Source of the DNA: Ignavibacteria bacterium
GTDB lineage: Bacteria; Bacteroidota; Ignavibacteria; Kapaibacteriales; UBA4661
Direction: 5' to 3'
Assembly (NCBI GenBank): GCA_013298375.1
Contig: JAAFHM010000139.1
Coordinates: 1-10,472, forward strand
DNA length: 10,472 nucleotides
Within the stretch, counting starts at the first letter, position 1, and every line of letters starts with the position of its first letter. Both the position numbers and the translations under genes were made by a program. Shown here piece by piece: positions 7,499 through 10,472 of the stretch. Under the pieces are notes generated by a model, which worked only from the letters and a program-made list of their open reading frames with translations, did not search any database and was not told the origin of the DNA.

Positions 7499-7932
7499 TG
7501 GAAACGGCAAAGCATCAAGTGGCAATCTACGGCAACTTTCACCAACTCGTCATGCACTTTGCACCCGCAACGCTTTGTATTGCCGATTCGTATCTCCGAA
7601 AAATTATTGCTGAATTGGTCAGTAACGCTTGTAAATTTTCTCTTCCGAAATCAACCGTGACACTCGACGGCGAGGTACGTGGCGGGTTCTATGTGGTTTC
7701 TGTCAGTGACGAAGGGCGCGGAATGAAGCCGGAGCAGATTAACAGCATCGGGGCGTATATGCAGTTCGACCGCGAGCGCCATGAACAGCAAGGGCAGGGC
7801 TTGGGGCTGGAAATCAGCAAACGTATTACCGACCTGCATGGCGGAAGTTTGACGATTAGTAGCACGCTTAATGTTGGGACGACAGTGCAGGTGTTTTTGC
7901 CTCTGCCGGAAAATATCAAAGGTCACGCTTAA
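7495..7932 (+). CDS. Stand-alone HATPase domain, back half of a split hybrid kinase
   Basis: This 145-aa protein is essentially one histidine-kinase ATPase domain: N-box around ELVSNACKFS (40-49), G1 SDEGRGM (71-77), IGAYMQFDRERHEQQG (85-100) and G2 QGLGLEI (101-107), ending in LHGGSLTISS and GTTVQVFLP. The conserved 'IGAYMQF(D/E)R...QQGxGLGL' block is typical of ATPase domains fused to receiver-HisKA proteins. Together with the upstream gene, the parts add up to a complete kinase with nothing obviously missing. Two adjacent ATGs (7495, 7498) could start it, and the first overlaps the upstream TGA, allowing translational coupling. Its frame is open upstream to about 7336, so a one-base indel anywhere in about 160 bp could also explain the split. 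It ends 22 bp from the convergent TPR gene. Confidence 0.85.
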   Translation: MMETAKHQVAIYGNFHQLVMHFAPATLCIADSYLRKIIAELVSNACKFSLPKSTVTLDGEVRGGFYVVSVSDEGRGMKPEQINSIGAYMQFDRERHEQQGQGLGLEISKRITDLHGGSLTISSTLNVGTTVQVFLPLPENIKGHA

Positions 7933-7954
7933 TTCCAATAATCACTTCACTTCT

Positions 7955-9103
7955 CTACATCGCCGACGGCTGCGAAGCAATCTGCGTCTGCATCATCTGA
8001 ATTTTCTCCGCAAAAAAGTGTGCCTTTTCCTCATTGTGCTGCGCTACGGCTTCATCGGCAAGCGTTTTGTAGGCGTGAAGCGCCTGTGCAAGCGCTCCTT
8101 GCGCCTCGTAAATTTTCGCCATCGTCTCGCTAATAATTACCGTTCCGGCTTGTGGAAGACTATCGCTAATGGTTTCGCCGGAGTTTTGCCGCAAATATTC
8201 GGGGATTTCTGCCTCTTGAGAAAGTAATTCCTTCGCTTCAGGCATTTGTGCTTGCATGAGCCGTCCGGCGAGGGTGTCTATCTCATTATCCATTGCGGCG
8301 GACTCTTCTGCCGTTGCCATCGGCAAATTCTCAATCTCTCGAATGCTAAAGCGCGGCGTAGGCATAGGCGGACGCGAATACCCCGTCTGCGGCTTGAGCA
8401 TCTCGGCACTGATAAGGTCGGCAGTGGCGTGTTCAAGCGGCATGGAGACGGCTTGGTCGGTGCGGAGCGATTCTTGATATTGCTGCCAGTCGGCAAACTC
8501 TGTGAGCGGCGGGGGTTCGGGAACGCTGGCGGTGCGTTGGCGCTCGGATTGCTGTGCAGAATGGGTATTTTCCACCCGCAAGGTCGTAAATTCCAGCCCC
8601 GGTATGAGGCGGAGATTATTACTGCGGAAGGATGATTGCGGCTCGCCGCCCGATTTATCGGTTTCGATGATGCGCAAGTACGTCCCCAACGTCCGTTCTG
8701 CCTGTTCGGTGGGAATATCCTCGCCATTGTCCATAAAGGTAACAGCCGCCGAAGCCTCTGCTAAAGCGCTTTGCAGACCAAGCGGAACAGCCGCACCGCC
8801 ATTAACGGGCGCGTTAGCCTGCTTTTCCTGCTGTTCTTTTAAGCGAAGGGCGTATTGGACTTCCTTGCGGAGTGCGCGTGTAGTGGTTGATCGGGGGGAT
8901 TGCTTCGTACCGCGCTCCAATGCTTGTTCGGCAGAGGCATAATCGCCAACGGCGATAAATGCCCGCGCCAAAATCAGGTACGCGGTAACGTAATCGGGGT
9001 ATTCGATAAGTCCTTGCCTGCAAAGGGCGATTGCTTCGGCAGGGTGTCCCTGCTCCAGAAATGCCTGCGCTTGCACGGCAAATGTTGCGCTGATGACGCT
9101 CAT
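7955..9103 (-). CDS. TPR protein of unknown function
   Basis: This 382-aa protein, counted from the ATG at 9103, has two N-terminal TPR helical pairs (about 4-70; AQAFLEQGHPAEAIALCRQGLIEYPDYVTAY and ARAFIAVGDYASAEQALERG). A long low-complexity middle part (about 90-315) rich in Ala, Glu, Gln and Pro is probably flexible. One more TPR-like pair sits near the C-terminus (ETMAKIYEAQGALAQALHAYK, residues 326-346). No signal peptide or membrane segment is visible, so it is likely a cytoplasmic scaffold. I chose 9103 because the TPR follows at once and GAGG lies about 9 bases upstream; an in-frame ATG at 9148 would add 15 residues without family-like features. It lies downstream of the prenyl synthase on the same strand (135-bp gap), perhaps in one operon. 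I do not recognise a specific function. Confidence 0.85.
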   Translation of the reverse strand: MSVISATFAVQAQAFLEQGHPAEAIALCRQGLIEYPDYVTAYLILARAFIAVGDYASAEQALERGTKQSPRSTTTRALRKEVQYALRLKEQQEKQANAPVNGGAAVPLGLQSALAEASAAVTFMDNGEDIPTEQAERTLGTYLRIIETDKSGGEPQSSFRSNNLRLIPGLEFTTLRVENTHSAQQSERQRTASVPEPPPLTEFADWQQYQESLRTDQAVSMPLEHATADLISAEMLKPQTGYSRPPMPTPRFSIREIENLPMATAEESAAMDNEIDTLAGRLMQAQMPEAKELLSQEAEIPEYLRQNSGETISDSLPQAGTVIISETMAKIYEAQGALAQALHAYKTLADEAVAQHNEEKAHFFAEKIQMMQTQIASQPSAM

Positions 9104-9134
9104 ATAATTCTCATCCTCTTTATGCGTTACTAAC

Positions 9135-9240
9135 AAACCACAAGCCATCTGTTGAGAAAGGCTTGGGGTAATGATAATAGATTGTTCGAGTTGCGCCGAA
9201 ATGCTGCTTTCGGCTGGGACTCGCCTCTGGTTTGTGGTTT
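9135..9240. repeat. Inverted 9-mer pair around the intergenic stem-loop
   Basis: AAACCACAA at 9135-9143 and TTGTGGTTT at 9232-9240 are perfect inverted copies 88 bp apart. They enclose the stem-loop at 9187-9223, and the second overlaps the synthase stop codon. The same word recurs as another inverted pair upstream of the synthase gene (10319-10327 and 10358-10366). I found no other copy in the window. Confidence 0.55.
9187..9223 (-). other. Two-tier stem-loop between prenyl synthase and TPR gene
   Basis: The inner stem GCCGAAA/TTTCGGC (9195-9201 with 9208-9214, 6-nt loop) and the outer stem CGAGT/ACTCG (9187-9191 with 9219-9223) stack across a small internal loop, giving 12 perfect pairs. 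It starts 15 bases after the synthase stop on the - strand. No T-run follows on either strand, so it is a poor intrinsic terminator. An mRNA-stabilising or processing structure is likelier. Confidence 0.5.
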
Positions 9241-10210
9241 ACACTGACCGTTGAAGCGAGTAGTCGGCGAAGTGAAGGAGGGAGGTTTTCGCCGGGGAGT
9301 TGTCGAAAATATTCAATTTGCTTTTTGCCTCGTGAATCATCGTCACAGCCTTCTGTTCGGCGTATTCGATGCCTTTGTGTTGCTTGACAAAATCAACAAT
9401 GACGCGGGCATCTTTTTTGGACGGCTTCGATTTAATGACCTTCAAAATGGCTTTGCTATCCTGTTTGGACGCTTGCGAAAAAGCGTAAATGAGCGGCAAG
9501 GTCAGTTTTTTCTCTTGGACATCATTGCCCGTTGGCTTGCCAATTAACGAATTTCCGCCCGAATAATCAAACGTATCGTCACGAATTTGAAACACACAAC
9601 CGATAATTTCACCGTATTCTCGCAATGCCAGATGGTGAGCCGGATCGTTTGAGGCACTAACCGCACCAATTTCACAGCAGGTAGAAATAAGCGATGCTGT
9701 TTTGTCCGAAATTATCCGAAAATAGGTTGCTTCGTCCATATCCAACTGCCGCGTTTTTTGAATTTGCAGCAACTCGCCTTCGCTCATGCGGCGGACGGCA
9801 TTGCTGGTGATTTTCAAAAAATCGTACTCGTTGTTTTCTACGGCAACAAGTAAGCCGCGCGAAAGTAAGTAATCTCCAACTAATACGGCAATTTTATTTT
9901 TCCACACGGCGTTGATAGAAGCCATTCCGCGCCGCTCATCGGATTCATCAACAACGTCGTCATGCACAAGCGATGCGGTGTGCAGAAGTTCGACCATACT
10001 TGCACCGATATGCGTCCTGCGGCTTACCGTGCCGCAAACTGCCGCACTGAGCAGCACCAAAAGCGGGCGCACACGTTTTCCGCGCTGATGCAAAATGTAG
10101 CGAACAACTGTGTCAAGCAGTAGCACGTTAGAACGCATCTGCTCTTTGAGTACACTGTCAAAATCGTCAATGTACGGTTGTATTGGCTTCGTAATATCGC
10201 CGAGTGTCAT
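9239..10210 (-). CDS. Long-chain trans-polyprenyl diphosphate synthase
   Basis: This enzyme condenses isopentenyl diphosphate onto an allylic diphosphate; the likely product is the menaquinone or other quinone side chain. From the ATG at 10210 it is 323 aa, the usual family size. Motifs, numbered from that start: GKRVRP (44-49, IPP binding), first Asp-rich motif DDVVD (84-88), GDYLLSR (112-118), SDKTASLI (168-175), second Asp-rich motif DDTFD (211-215) and GKPTGND (224-230). The residue five positions before the first motif is Ala rather than an aromatic, which in this family goes with long-chain products. The same frame is open up to an ATG at 10387, but those 59 residues have no counterpart in the family and probably reflect untranslated leader. 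The TPR gene follows downstream. The leader contains inverted repeats. Confidence 0.95.
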   Translation of the reverse strand: MTLGDITKPIQPYIDDFDSVLKEQMRSNVLLLDTVVRYILHQRGKRVRPLLVLLSAAVCGTVSRRTHIGASMVELLHTASLVHDDVVDESDERRGMASINAVWKNKIAVLVGDYLLSRGLLVAVENNEYDFLKITSNAVRRMSEGELLQIQKTRQLDMDEATYFRIISDKTASLISTCCEIGAVSASNDPAHHLALREYGEIIGCVFQIRDDTFDYSGGNSLIGKPTGNDVQEKKLTLPLIYAFSQASKQDSKAILKVIKSKPSKKDARVIVDFVKQHKGIEYAEQKAVTMIHEAKSKLNIFDNSPAKTSLLHFADYSLQRSV

Positions 10211-10387
10211 GGACGTTGGGCTTGCTGAAAGTAAATATGCGCAAAAAAGCACATAGACTACGAATGTACAACTTTTTAGGGCAAAAACACAGGTTTTCTT
10301 TTCCACGCTGCGGGAATTTTGTGGTTTTGCCCAAACGCCAAACACCATTTCTCCCAAAAACCACAAAGCCAAGAAAAACCGCTTCAA
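10211..10387 (-). promoter_or_regulatory. Leader of the prenyl synthase gene with alternative pairings
   Basis: This is the non-coding stretch upstream of the chosen start. TTTGTGGTTTT (10318-10328) pairs perfectly, 11 of 11, with AAAACCACAAA (10357-10367). The overlapping arm TGTGGTTTTGCCC (10320-10332) also pairs 12 of 13 with GGGCAAAAACACA (10279-10291). The two pairings share bases 10320-10328 and exclude each other. I see no TAnnTTTG promoter in this orientation and no T-run after either hairpin. Pairing is directly visible; a switching role is speculation. Confidence 0.4.
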
Positions 10388-10389
10388 TT

Positions 10390-10410
10390 CGCGGAGTAAC
10401 CGCGTTTTCT
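10390..10410 (+). terminator. Short GC hairpin followed by TTTTCT at the right edge
   Basis: CGCGG (10390-10394) and CCGCG (10400-10404) form a 5-bp GC stem with loop AGTAA, followed directly by TTTTCT on the + strand. It has the shape of a small intrinsic terminator for + strand transcription, yet no + strand gene leads into it; it could stop antisense transcripts. The remaining bases to 10472 hold only A/T-rich spacer with a small ACAAA/TTTGT hairpin (10418-10430). Confidence 0.3.
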
Positions 10411-10472
10411 AGCCATCACAAAAACTTTGTTTCGCCCATTAACATTTTTTATTTCCAAAAAACATCCTTTCC

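Noticed and set aside
8246..8942. Overlapping + strand frames of 129 and 146 codons opposite the TPR gene
   Set aside because: Antisense shadows rich in Arg, Ser and Cys without family features; the - strand frame shows TPR motifs.
10211..10387. N-terminal membrane anchor on the prenyl synthase
   Set aside because: Hydrophobic residues arise easily from T-rich non-coding DNA; the soluble family starts near 10210.

Overview
The window looks like ordinary chromosomal DNA from the Bacteroidota/Chlorobiota (FCB) superphylum. Three things support this. A textbook promoter of that group (TTG, 19-bp spacer, TATATTTG) sits upstream of rho. Well-placed Shine-Dalgarno sequences are largely absent. The gene content is typical: a periplasmic-TPR sensor kinase and a secreted beta-propeller with a type IX secretion (T9SS) style C-terminal domain. 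Rho has no large N-terminal insertion of the kind many Bacteroidia carry, so a Chlorobiota, Ignavibacteria or Kapabacteria-like lineage is possible, but I cannot place it firmly.

Layout, + strand first. Positions 1-518 hold no supported gene; they carry the promoter (143-172) and a C-rich leader of about 340 nt for rho. Then come rho (519-1835), a membrane TPR histidine kinase (1894-4086), a 266-bp spacer, a secreted PorZ-like propeller protein (4353-6632) that ends at a strong hairpin (6651-6689), and a two-gene signalling pair. In that pair a receiver plus HisKA domain (6824-7498) is followed, with a 4-bp ATGA overlap, by a separate HATPase domain (7495-7932). The pair looks like one hybrid kinase split in two.

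On the - strand a long-chain trans-polyprenyl diphosphate synthase (9239-10210, probably for the quinone side chain) is followed by a TPR protein of unknown role (7955-9103). They may be co-transcribed. The spacer between them holds a sizeable stem-loop. The - strand block converges on the split kinase with a gap of only 22 bp.

Most of the window is recognisable and conventional. The points most worth a second look are: the long C-rich, G-poor rho leader (possible Rho autoregulation); the split hybrid kinase (frameshift or genuine two-polypeptide kinase); four copies of the 9-mer AAACCACAA/TTGTGGTTT flanking only the prenyl synthase gene, with mutually exclusive inverted repeats upstream of that gene; and a stem-loop at the predicted 5' end of the split-kinase mRNA. 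I saw no rRNA, tRNA, CRISPR array, insertion sequence or phage gene.
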